Of a stretch of DNA of 64,000 nt, positions 45,001 to 53,689 are shown piece by piece (within the stretch, counting starts at the first letter, position 1; the number at the start of each line of letters is the position of its first letter). Made by a program: the position numbers and the translations under genes. The notes beneath the pieces are model-generated. The model searched no databases. It was not told the origin of the DNA and worked only from the letters and a program-made list of their open reading frames with translations. The DNA comes from Symbiodinium natans (Eukaryota > Sar > Dinophyceae > Suessiales > Symbiodiniaceae). The stretch lies in the NCBI GenBank assembly GCA_905221605.1, contig CAJNDS010002250.1:77001-141000 (forward strand), written 5' to 3'.

Positions 45001-47942
45001 TTGGCCGCCACGCCACGCTTGACAGTTTGAACTGCTCGTTCCGCTCTACCGTTTGCTTGGTGACGGTCAGGCGGAACGTCAAGAAAGCTCACTCCTGTCA
45101 CTGGCGTGTTTGGCTGGCGGGCGGCTGCGCGGAACACTGCATGTAGCAAGCCTTCACCGTCAATGGTAGTCTCAAGCGTCCGGCCCGTCATGCCAAGCTC
45201 TCGCCACATTTGGTTGACTTGTCTCACATTTCGGTCATGGTCCGACCCATCCATCACACAAGAGGCGATCATACCCGTGTACAGTACTACCATGACCAGC
45301 AACCGAACCCTGCCGAAGAAACAAAAGTCCGCTGCAAGCTCACACTTCCCACGGGTGTGACGAAGCCTACGCGCCGGAACTCGCCCGGATGCCCTGCAAC
45401 ACGAAGTGCACGAAGCAAGAAAAGGGAAATGGCCCTGGGCCACGTGCTGGTAAGTACCACCAGCGCCAAGTTCAACTTCTGACGGGTCTAGCGGATCAGT
45501 GGGATCCTCGGCGGCGATCGCCTCCCCCTCTTCAAGGCTCGGAATGGGATGGTCCACAGGCTCGCTCAACACAGAGTCCTCACCTGCACACACCAACTCT
45601 TCAAGGTCCACACGCTCGTCAACACTGACACCCTCGCGATTCCCACGCACCGCGCTCAACGAAGGAACACTCAAGCCAACAGCACTACGGGACCCACACG
45701 CTTCACTTGACGAGTTTTCAACAACCTCCGTCGGCTGGGCCTCAACAGCAGTAGGCTCCTGAAAGCTAACACGTCGCCGGCCTTTGTCCTCAACGCGCGG
45801 CGTGTCTCCAAGACCCCGCAGCAAGAAAGTTAAACGACCTGCCTCAACGACTTGTGGAGCAACTTGGGACGGTGACATGCCAGCAGTCAGAGCGCTCAGG
45901 TCCATAGGCTGAGGCCCGCACGGGGCTTCAGCTTGAGAGTCTCCCTTCTTGCTCTGGGCTGAAGGCAAACGAGCAACAGTCCACCAAGCACGGTCCTTCA
46001 CAACCAACCCAACTTTGAGGTCTCTGCGATAGTGCAGACAGGACGCCTTCTCATCTGCAAGAACTGTGCGCCAACCGTTTTTGTACAACACAAACGGCGA
46101 CATGACGTTCAGGGGTGTATCCGCGACTATGCACCTCGACAACACAAACGTTCTGGTGAGTGGCTTGCCTCTGCTCTTGCAAGAAAACTTGACTTCGACA
46201 TCCACGATGCCAAAGGTCTCTATAAGCGCTCCGTTTGCGGCCCTAAGCTCACACGACAAACCCTCATAGCTATGAGCAACACTGTAGCATGACAGGAACT
46301 GACGAGAAACGATGTGAGACGTGGCCCCGCTATCCACAAGCCACTCTGCCTCCGGCGAAGTGCGCACGACACTCACACTCTCTACAGTAGACTCTACAGC
46401 CCTCTGTACATGAGAACTCAACGTCATGACGACCTTGGCCTCCTCACCGGCTGGGTCATTGTCAGGACCAGCCTGTTCTGAGCCTAACGCAGCCAATCTC
46501 ACTCGGCAGTCCCGTTTCACGTGGCCAGGCTTGCCACAACGGTGGCAGACTATGTCCTTTTTCCGCTCTCGGCCAGCAGACTGAGAGCGCTTGTTGGCAC
46601 ACTCCTTGGCGACGTGCCCAGGCTTGCCACACTCCCAGCAGACAATGCCCTTGTTGCCACTGCCTTCCTGCGACGTGGACCTGGTCTTGCTTCCTTTGCC
46701 TTTCCCTTTACCTTTGCTGTCTCCCTTGCCACCAGCCTTCCCGCCAGAAGGCGGGCCATCCTCAGCTGCAGAACTGTCTTTGTCGCTTCCTCTGCCCCTG
46801 CCGTGACCTTTTGGTGGTCTGGTCGTCAGCTCTTGCACACGACCAACGTCACCCACCAAGCACGTCCTGTTGTGGTACAACAACACGGCCTTACGGACTT
46901 CAGCTACAGACTCTCCTCCATGTAGCTGCGCGAACTCACGCACGGGATCTGGAAGATTCTGCAACATGAGGATGTACAAGTCGCTTTCCATCACCTGCAG
47001 GTCTCTCACCTGAGCAGGGAAAGGAAAAGTTCTAAGCAACTGCTGGTACTGAAAGACTTTCGCGTCGATCTGCCTGAGCCGGTCCACGAGGTTGTCTGGC
47101 TTCACCACGCGGAACTGAAGTACCGCATTTCTGAAATGCAGGGCTTCTGACCGAGTCTGCAACGAGTACTCTTGTCTCAGCAACCGCATCAACTCGTAGC
47201 CATTGCAAGCGCCCACCCCAGCCTGTGCTTCGTACACACCAAAGATGCCTTCGACACGCTGGCATCCTTGGAACGTCTGCTTGACCAAGTGGTACAGCCT
47301 TTGGGCTCTAGCCCACTGGTCACCGCTCAGCTCGGCGTCTGACAGAGGCATGCTTCTAGTAAGCACCTCTCGGAGCTCTCCGACAAAGGAAGGGTGGATG
47401 AGCGCCAACCACGCTCCGAAAGCCTCACACCATGCCCAAAAGCCCGTGATCTCCTCCACTCTAGTTCGCCAGGAGGTGAACTGGGCTTCCGGCACGCTGG
47501 GGATCCATCTGGGATCCAACGGACGACCGGCAGCACTGTCACTGCTGACCGCTGGAGTCCTCACCAAGCCTTGTGTACCTTCTGGAGACTGCGTGCTTCC
47601 TGCTGCCACTGGTGGCAGTGGCGGCTGCTGTTGCTGCTGCTGCTGCTGCTGACTTGCTATGACGCTGACCAACTGCGTCACTGCCTGCGTCTGTGCTTGC
47701 ACTGCTTGCAGCGTTTGTGCCATCATTCCCATGACAGCAGACAAGTCACTGGTTGCCACCGTCGGTCCGACTGCTGAAGTTGGATCGTCTCGCGGAGTAG
47801 ACACTTGGTACACCTGTGGCCCACTAGTTGCCTGAGTCGCTGCTGGCGGCTGCAGTGGGCTTCGTGCTCCTGGACTAAACGGGTTAGCCAGACTGGGCGT
47901 CGGGGTCGCCCCTGGTGGTGTACTCACATCTTCCTGTGCCAT
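42078..47942 (-). CDS. copia gag-pol polyprotein, 1954 residues
   Basis: One uninterrupted frame. Order: Pro/Gln-rich N-terminus with a polyQ run (about 98-106); gag core; two CCHC zinc knuckles (C435-C448 and C466-C479); aspartic protease WLVDSGATSH (D537); integrase with an HHCC finger (H833, H838, C845, C848) and candidate catalytic D872, D928 and E968; a Ser/Pro-rich linker holding an extra Cys/His cluster (C1184, C1187, H1197, H1201, C1205) followed by a basic stretch; reverse transcriptase with TADVSTAF (D1473), KALYGLRKAP and YVDDLLAVG (D1562, D1563); RNase H with D1742, SSAEAEL and YTDSES (D1828). Integrase before RT is the copia order. The start ATG lies 22 nt inside the 5-prime LTR. 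No stop or frameshift, so gag and pol are made as one chain. Confidence 0.95.
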   Translation of the reverse strand: MAQEDVSTPPGATPTPSLANPFSPGARSPLQPPAATQATSGPQVYQVSTPRDDPTSAVGPTVATSDLSAVMGMMAQTLQAVQAQTQAVTQLVSVIASQQQQQQQQQPPLPPVAAGSTQSPEGTQGLVRTPAVSSDSAAGRPLDPRWIPSVPEAQFTSWRTRVEEITGFWAWCEAFGAWLALIHPSFVGELREVLTRSMPLSDAELSGDQWARAQRLYHLVKQTFQGCQRVEGIFGVYEAQAGVGACNGYELMRLLRQEYSLQTRSEALHFRNAVLQFRVVKPDNLVDRLRQIDAKVFQYQQLLRTFPFPAQVRDLQVMESDLYILMLQNLPDPVREFAQLHGGESVAEVRKAVLLYHNRTCLVGDVGRVQELTTRPPKGHGRGRGSDKDSSAAEDGPPSGGKAGGKGDSKGKGKGKGSKTRSTSQEGSGNKGIVCWECGKPGHVAKECANKRSQSAGRERKKDIVCHRCGKPGHVKRDCRVRLAALGSEQAGPDNDPAGEEAKVVMTLSSHVQRAVESTVESVSVVRTSPEAEWLVDSGATSHIVSRQFLSCYSVAHSYEGLSCELRAANGALIETFGIVDVEVKFSCKSRGKPLTRTFVLSRCIVADTPLNVMSPFVLYKNGWRTVLADEKASCLHYRRDLKVGLVVKDRAWWTVARLPSAQSKKGDSQAEAPCGPQPMDLSALTAGMSPSQVAPQVVEAGRLTFLLRGLGDTPRVEDKGRRRVSFQEPTAVEAQPTEVVENSSSEACGSRSAVGLSVPSLSAVRGNREGVSVDERVDLEELVCAGEDSVLSEPVDHPIPSLEEGEAIAAEDPTDPLDPSEVELGAGGTYQHVAQGHFPFLASCTSCCRASGRVPARRLRHTRGKCELAADFCFFGRVRLLVMVVLYTGMIASCVMDGSDHDRNVRQVNQMWRELGMTGRTLETTIDGEGLLHAVFRAAARQPNTPVTGVSFLDVPPDRHQANGRAERAVQTVKRGVAANLLFLESRFRKRIALESPLLKHLVPYVARTHNIFHVPQASDTSAFDKLRGRRGGPKPATLPFGVLALAKATESARVHDLEQLSEIVYLGPVSTSGGGMLGIMAGDSRVGLSHEEAVKVRKFQAGRIVSPCVWSWEDVQHLVVSSDAVPGQQFPAGPVSEVRPGADDEQSPAEADAPPGLEGGVVVPASGPPKKWLLENGFTPGCSACGHISTSGVSHGRVHNSDCRKRYRKYLENEAQARRKRKSEQDTSESSGSGAAQPVPRRVTGKQPPVSDSTSVPSIPAQAEPPFSVDASPSLSSPDPGAVGPSLPGTSSDADVEMSPPEPVPEPMEVDALIDHVTCEAENLFFLRDVNFRQVEDVVWFESQCLGKKIWQSMPRKPVCEATGRPLDVEQLKKGLIREHEQLTKLKVGFWVTETEAKQGSRRAGSRLLGTRWVLVQKPEKVRARLVCKDFRSAGLSSFREEFYSPTAGLESLRLLLALAHQKQWFMCTADVSTAFMFASLGDSYQAVALPPSTVGPARERLFLVLQKALYGLRKAPLFWFKELKAALLSLGFTPTSEPTVFRFAGEGGECICLVLIYVDDLLAVGKQATCRWALRELGRKYEIKITGEMSPETPGHLEFLGREIRRETASGPLFLGLAPSYFDGIEEASGCSLKATPTPPALHKYVDENGVDKQLEADRAGQFRTVLGKLAWFSLTVPVLAYQISWCSSYQQSPTEMSEQGLKEVLKYAKSFRRYRQGFGVDGCLEWAPSGKQINAVVDASWSVRSVMGGIVLCCGAAIKVWSRRIQTACLSSAEAELHAIAEGCKESLAVGIALQTFLEGLPKRDWLGIPETTRGNYPLLLYTDSESGQHISNMQGLLRRIKHVELRALLVQELTESGRLKVYFVAGSANPSDALTKSSDKHHALLLILALGMSEGDLDAQIASWADQVVSVLGPVSPQNRRRITEGIQRGLARVVPRSSVRLSHDPVLQ

Positions 47943-47945
47943 GCT

Positions 47946-47963
47946 AACCGGCTCACGCTACCA
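47946..47963 (-). other. primer-binding site
   Basis: Element-sense TGGTAGCGTGAGCCGG directly after the 5-prime LTR. TGG pairs with a tRNA CCA end. The implied acceptor stem (A1-U72) fits initiator tRNA-Met, the common copia primer; the tRNA itself is not in the window. Confidence 0.65.
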
Positions 47964-48299
47964 TGTAAAAGGCAGCAAACCAAAAAACACAGCGCAGCGC
48001 AGCTTCCGCAGCTTTCGGTTTCTCACTCGTTGTGGGGGCTTGAGGCCTTGAGCCAAAGCCCACGTTAGTTTGCAATGCCAAACTGCATTCCTCGTCATTT
48101 AACATGACAACAGCCGCGGAGCTGTCAAAGACATTTGCACGTGTTTGCGTCAAGCTTTGAGGCTGCCTGCCACAACCCAGTTCGCGAGCATCATGAGCAT
48201 GCGACGTGACGACACGAAATCCCACGAACGACTGCAACCAAGGAGGCAAGCACAACTCGACGAGGCTGAGGGGCGTACCTGAGGTCGAACATTTTCACA
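47964..48299 (-). repeat. 5-prime LTR
   Basis: 336 bp, same sequence as 41632-41967. It should contain the element promoter and polyadenylation signals; none was identified by eye. Confidence 0.93.
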
Positions 48300-48350
48300 G
48301 TTTAGGGTTTAGGGTTTAGGGTTTAGGGTTTAGGGTTTAGGGTTTAGGGT
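48300..48350 (+). repeat. TTTAGGG array, second half; right target duplication
   Basis: Begins with the GTTTA duplicate and continues in register with the array ending at 41631. Confidence 0.93.
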
Positions 48351-49030
48351 TCCTTCGGACTTTTCAAGGTTTTGAGGTTAAGGGCTTGAGAGGGGCAAGC
48401 TCCACCGAACCATAGGCTCTCCGCGGTTCTTTGAACCCCTTCACCCTTGAGGATGAAGCATCTAAACCCTAAACCCTAAACCCTAAACCCTAGACCCTAA
48501 ACCCTTAACCCTTAAACCCTAAACCCTAAACCCGAAACCCCCCCCCCCCCTGCTGAAGTCCAGAATGTGGGGAAAGTGGCCTTGCCTGAATGCCCCCTTG
48601 AAGGCCTTGAAACCGGGAATATCCACCTTGGGTCCTCAACCCCAAGCCGCGAACACGAGGCAACGGCTAAGAAAACACAAACAACCACAAAGCCCTACGA
48701 ACCCTAAACCCGAAACCCTACAAACCCTAAACATTTCAAAGCCGAGGCTCCAAAAGATAAGGGACTTCCTCATCGTTGGATCCACCGCGCCCTGGCCCTT
48801 GCCTAGGCCCGCGGTGTGCAGACGTGCAGGGTTCACAGTTTGCTATCTATATGTATATATATATATACTTATCTATTTATATGTATATTTACTTATTTAT
48901 TATACTACTGTATGTATATATATATATACAGTACATGTATATAATGTTATGGTAGGGTTTGGGCAGTGGGTTATTTCGGGTTGAGAGTGGGTTTGGGCTT
49001 CAAATTTAGGACACAGGCCTGCAGAGCAGC
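48351..49030. other. no gene seen
   Basis: CCCTAAA words at 48461-48540, a C homopolymer and an AT microsatellite at 48846-48942. Confidence 0.5.
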
Positions 49031-51741
49031 CTAGTTGCCCTTCAGCTGCGCATAGAAGGCGCCCGCGCACCATGCGGCAACAGTGGCCGCCAGGGAGAAG
49101 CACAGCAAAAAGTACCAGGTGCGCGAGAGCAGCAGTGGTGCAACAGCATGCTGCAGCGCCCTGCCTTCTGGCCTCAAGCACGCTGTTTCGGGGGGTTCGG
49201 GTTTCGGGTGCATCGCCAAACAAGGAGATGTCGCAAGATGCTGCCTTTGCCATCTTCATGGAAGTAATCTACAAGAACTGGGAACAAGAAGAAGTTTGTG
49301 ATCCGAGGAAAATGAGGGATGAACCGAGACCTTGATTACACTGCACGTCTTACCTCAGCAAACCCTTAACTGGTTCCCAAGGCGAACACAGCGACTAAGC
49401 ACCACTGATACCACTAAGGGCCTGCCTCACGCAGGCATCCCTGTTGCACGGCGTCACCGGCAAGGTGCATCGTGGAGTATCCTCTGTCGGGGATTGACGC
49501 TGGAATTGTGCAGACCTTTCCTCCAGAGTCTTCCTCCGTCCTTAAATCTCTCACAGTTCAAGAGGATCTCTACACAAAAAATCTGAAACTGCGGTGAGAC
49601 CGTTCTGCCCAAAAAACGGTTTAGGCCCGAAGGCTTCGGGCTGAGGGTTTTGAATTTGCACGCTTCCCTCTTCGTCTCAGGGCGGTTGTTGCGAGAGCCT
49701 GGGAAATTCGTGAAAGAACAGTATAAAGAAATCAAAAGCTGAGTCGCAGTTCTGCAGCTTCTTGTGACCGCCACGAACACGAAAACCCAAATCCAACCCT
49801 AAATCCTGAAAACCTTGCAGGTTCCTCAGGGCCGAGCACCCCCAAACCACCCAGGGCTACCGGAGGCCACACTGAACGTCCCCACTGAAGCTTGAAGTTC
49901 AGGCTGTGTGGGGAGCCCGAAACCCCCAAAGGCCTCGGGCGATTTGTAGGGGACGTCCGGAAAACACAGGAAGACCGCCAGCAGCCCCGCACCGGCAATG
50001 AGCTGGTAGGTGCTAAAGAAGGTCCAGAAGTCCTAGGTCTTAGGGGGGGATTCCCCCCAACAACCTAGAGTGGAGGCCTTTTGGGTTTGCATGGGTTTTT
50101 ATTCAGGGAACCTAAGATACGTGGTAAGAACAAAGAAGGGGGGTTAAACTTAAAACCCGCAACTTTAGGGGGGCCTGGGGTGATTCTACTTGCAGGGGCA
50201 AGGCTTGAACGCAGCGCACCATAATTACCTCGCTGTACCCCCTTAAGCAACCCTCAGCCCTCCTCAACCCCTGAAATCCTTACTGGCTCTTAGCAAGGGA
50301 ATTAGGTACCTTATGTCCGAAATAAACCCTTTAAGGGACTATACAGCGAGCACCTCATTCACTCATACCCGACGAAGAACCAGTAGGAATCCAGGAGCCT
50401 CCCCCCCCCTCTGCTACTTCAAAGGATCCATGACCTGCAGGGTCAGCAGCATGAACATGAAGCCAGCAGCCTGGTCCAGTTGAGGATACGGGGTTGGTTT
50501 AGGGTTTCGGGCGTAGGGTTTATCAGGGTTTATAAGGCTTCATAAGGGTATAGGGTTTATAGGGAAGCCCCTTCACCCTAAACTTAAAGTCCTCAGCCGA
50601 GGCGCCTGATAGGCGCCCATCATGATGGACGCCGCCGTGCTGCTGCGTCGGAAGAGCTGGCAGAAGGGCATGCTGGCCAGCATCAGCATGTTCCTCTTGC
50701 GGCTTCTGTGGTCTTAAAAGGTATGAAGATGGGCCTACCTCCCCCAAATCCTGAGCCCTGTAGACCCCTAAGCCCCTACACATCGTCCCCAACTTCTCAA
50801 GAGAGCCCTGGGTCCCGCCCAAGCCCACGAGGCCGTAGGCGAAGGACAGGATCCCCACCCCGTGTTCCAAGGGGTAGGAGCCCGCATGGGCCAGCAGCCC
50901 AAGCCCAGCACATTCGGATCCAAGGCCTTAGGGTTTAGGGTTCAGGGTTCAGGGTTTAGGGTTTTGCTTGTCCGTCAGGTGGCTTTTGTTTTTGTTATTG
51001 TTACTTTATTCTTTTATTGGGGGGGGGGGGGGGGGGCCGGTATTGAAGTATTGAAAGGCTGTAAGCTGAAGGTGAGGGGAGTCCCAATGTGAGGGTCTAG
51101 GATGCTTCAGGGCGACCTGTAGGGCTTTGAAGGCTTCGAGGGTTCAGGGCTTTGGGGTTTCATGGGCGAATGCCGCAAATTGCGTGCTACTCTTGACGAA
51201 GGGAAGGGGCCGATGACGGCGAACCATCGGGGGCCAATGACATCGAGGATGGGCGACGTCACTGCCGTGCCCATGACCAGAATCTGAAAACCATTGCCCC
51301 AGATGGTGGTAGCATCCTGGTTTTGGTTTAGGGGGTTGGGGGTTTAAGGTTGAAAGGAAAGTGTTAAGCCCTGAGGCCCTGAGGCCCTATCCTTGGCAGG
51401 ACTCTGATTGGAGGAGTGAGGATCTTCGGAGATGCAGGGTTTGGTATCAGCATGGAGGGAAAAGTGTCAAGATCACCCTCTCCCAAGGTTTACAAAAAAT
51501 TGGCACATAGAAACCCTAGCCGTCACAGGAACCCTAGCCGTCCTAACCCGCATAAACGGCTTAGCCTCAGAGTTGAGTGCAAAATGCTACGAATGGATCA
51601 TCGGGCATCGGAGGTGGAGTAGCCATACCGCCGCACCAGAGCATCCTGGAAGGGAGTGCATCCCAGGATCAGAGCGCCACTCAGCAGCACATTCAGGAGC
51701 ACGCCCAGGCTAAAGAACCAGATCCGGGCAGAGAACGCCGG
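49031..51741 (-). CDS. major facilitator-type transporter (multi-exon)
   Basis: Seven minus exons: 51741-51607 (FFSLGVLLNVLLSGALILG, the first membrane span, then FQDALVRRYGYSTSD), 51316-51211 (FQILVMGTAVTSPILDVIGP, fitting the second span and an MFS loop motif with D..GPR), 50926-50825 (GLGLLAHAGSYPLEHGVGIL), 50705-50606 (RKRNMLMLASMPFCQLFRRS), 50470-50435 (AAGFMFMLLTLQ), 50032-49934 (LIAGAGLLAVFLCFPDVPY) and 49160-49031 (TWYFLLCFSLAATVAAWCAG, then stop). Most junctions join in phase, with GC and GT donors. About seven spans are visible, so a full 12-span protein would need further exons; a GC occurs just before the stop. The arrangement recalls SLC43-like amino-acid transporters, but the substrate is unknown. 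Confidence 0.7.
50281..50392. mobile_element. hairpin MITE-like element, family 3
   Basis: CTGGCTCTTAGCAAGGGAAT at the left and AAGAACCAGTAG at the right, with GAGGTACC-like internal words shared with 31421-31520. It lies in a transporter intron. Confidence 0.45.
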
Positions 51742-53333
51742 CTGTGGGGGTTCCTTCAGGGTCTGTAGGGTTTAAGGTTTAGGGTTTTGGGGTTTAAAGG
51801 ATTTTGGAGAACTTGCTTCCCGAGAATCGGATTAGGGTACCGGGAGGGGTGGGGGCAGCGAGGTTTAGGGTCAAGGGGTTTCGGGGCGCTGCGCCTGAAC
51901 GCTGGATTCGCTCTCCAAAAAGCTGTGCACTGGAGACGCCCGAATGGCCACAATGGCACTGAGGCCACTACCTCGGAAGACCCAAACGTAGCGTCCGATA
52001 GATCCGAAAACTTTAGCCAAGCTTGTAGCAAGTTTTCAGCTTATGCCAGAATGGCCCTAAACCCTGTAGCCGAAGAATCCCAAAATCTTTCCTGGGAGTC
52101 TCTACTCTACGGGAGTCAGGCGCAATGGGGCCACAGCCTCCAGCCTTGCAGGGTTCTTACTGTGCGAGTAAAGCGTGCCCCTCCCCCCCAGCCATAACAA
52201 AGCCACAGGCCCGAAGCCTCGCCATGGCATTCACAAAAGACGGGCAAATTTCGTTTTGATCGTCCCAGCCAAAGCCAACCCAACCAAGCTGGGGTGGGTT
52301 GCTTTCAAACCAGTACCCACCCTGTCGCTTAACCAACAAGCCTTCCGAAATCCAATAAGACACTTCGGCAAGGTGATGGCTTTGTACTGACACTCTTGCA
52401 TATCCCCACTCCCTGCCGCAACAAAGCCAAGCCATATTGGGGGTTCAAGGTTTAGGGCGGCATAGGGCCACCCTAAACCCCAAACCCGTGGCAAGACATT
52501 GCAGCCAGATCAGCTCAGCGGCAGCCCAAGTCGTTCGCGGAGGGGCCCACGGAGGGATCGCTGTGCGTCCGGGGCCCATGGTGTTGCATAGCACGCTGAG
52601 ATAGGGCGTGGTCAGTTCAAGAAGTAGGGCTTGGGGTCCAGGATGTAGGATTTGGAGTGCAGGGTTCCGAAACCCCAATAATGGTTCAAACCCCAGGGTT
52701 TAGGCTTGAGGCTGCAAAGAGCCTTGAGCTGAGGTGATGTCTCGGTGTTTCTGTAGCTGGTGTTTTGAGAGTGTTGGGTTAAGGGGGTGTTGTGGCTGCC
52801 GTCTCTGGCTTGGGAGAGGCTGCAGTAGGGTTAAGGGCCTGCACTTGCAGTTCTCGACATTAAGGATGGCTGCTTGGTCGAGCTAGCTGCTGCTAGCCCT
52901 CATGGTTGAGATGATATGGGACTTGTAAACTTCAGATTCTGAGCTCAAGAAAAATGCGGCATGTGAGCTCAACAAGGAGGACAGGTCAGACTTCACAAGT
53001 GCATTCTCGCCACTTCTTACTTGTGGCGCTTTAGCAATCCCACAGCCGGCGAAAACACACACGCAGGAGGCTACATCCGACCCTGCAAAATGAAAGAATG
53101 AACCCTGAACAGCCATGGAGTCATTCTCAATCGTCCCTGTGGGATCTCCATTGGATATTCATGATAGTTAAGGGCAACCCAAAGGGCCGATCGTGTGCCC
53201 AAACGGGCGGTAGGGGTGAAGGCCCTGATAATCCTGAAACCCTATATTCAAACCCCAAACCCGAGGTAGCCAAAAGAGCAAGATACTCAACATGAAGCCA
53301 AAACCCCTCACACAAAAGTGGATTCCAAACCCT
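51742..53333. other. coding-like patches on both strands, unassigned
   Basis: A 136-codon plus ORF at 51787-52197, a minus patch at about 52500-52620 (LLELTTPYLSVLCNTMGPGR) and a stretch open on both strands at 52930-53100. None could be joined to a neighbour. The start of the transporter gene should lie here if it is complete. Confidence 0.3.
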
Positions 53334-53680
53334 TAAAGCCCCAAACCCTAAAACCTTAAAACCCTAAAACCCCAAAAACCGAAACCCCTAAAGACCTAAA
53401 TCCTAAAAACCTAAAACCCTAAAACCCTGAAACCCTAAAACTCTAAAACCCTAAAACCCTGAAACCCTAAAACCCTAAAACCCTAAACCCCTAAAGCCCT
53501 AAAGCCCTAAAGCCCGAAGACCCTAAATCCCAAAAACCAAAAAACCCTAAACCCTAAAACCCTAAAACCCTATAAGCCCTAAACCCTCAAACCCCTAAAA
53601 CCCTATAACCCTCCAACCATCTCCAACCCCTAAAACCCCATAACCCTTAAACCCTAAACCCTATAACCCTTAAACCCCTA
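53334..53680 (+). repeat. long octamer array CCCTAAAA
   Basis: About 40 units, mostly 8 bp (CCCTAAAA) with 7-bp and substituted variants. Distinct from the pure heptamer arrays. Confidence 0.85.
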
Positions 53681-53689
53681 GAGCGCGAA

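Larger units (their letters stand above)
41632..48299 (-). mobile_element. intact Ty1/copia LTR retrotransposon, 6668 bp
   Basis: Complete structure on the minus strand: 5-prime LTR (47964-48299), primer-binding site, one long gag-pol ORF, polypurine tract and 3-prime LTR (41632-41967). The LTRs are 336 bp, begin TG and end CA, and looked identical when compared by eye. A 5-bp duplication GTTTA flanks the element. Identical LTRs plus an uninterrupted ORF indicate a recent insertion and a possibly active copy. Confidence 0.95.

Noticed and set aside
42289-48068. Many 60-150-codon plus-strand ORFs across the copia element
   Set aside because: All are shadows of the single long minus-strand gag-pol frame, which has every expected catalytic motif.
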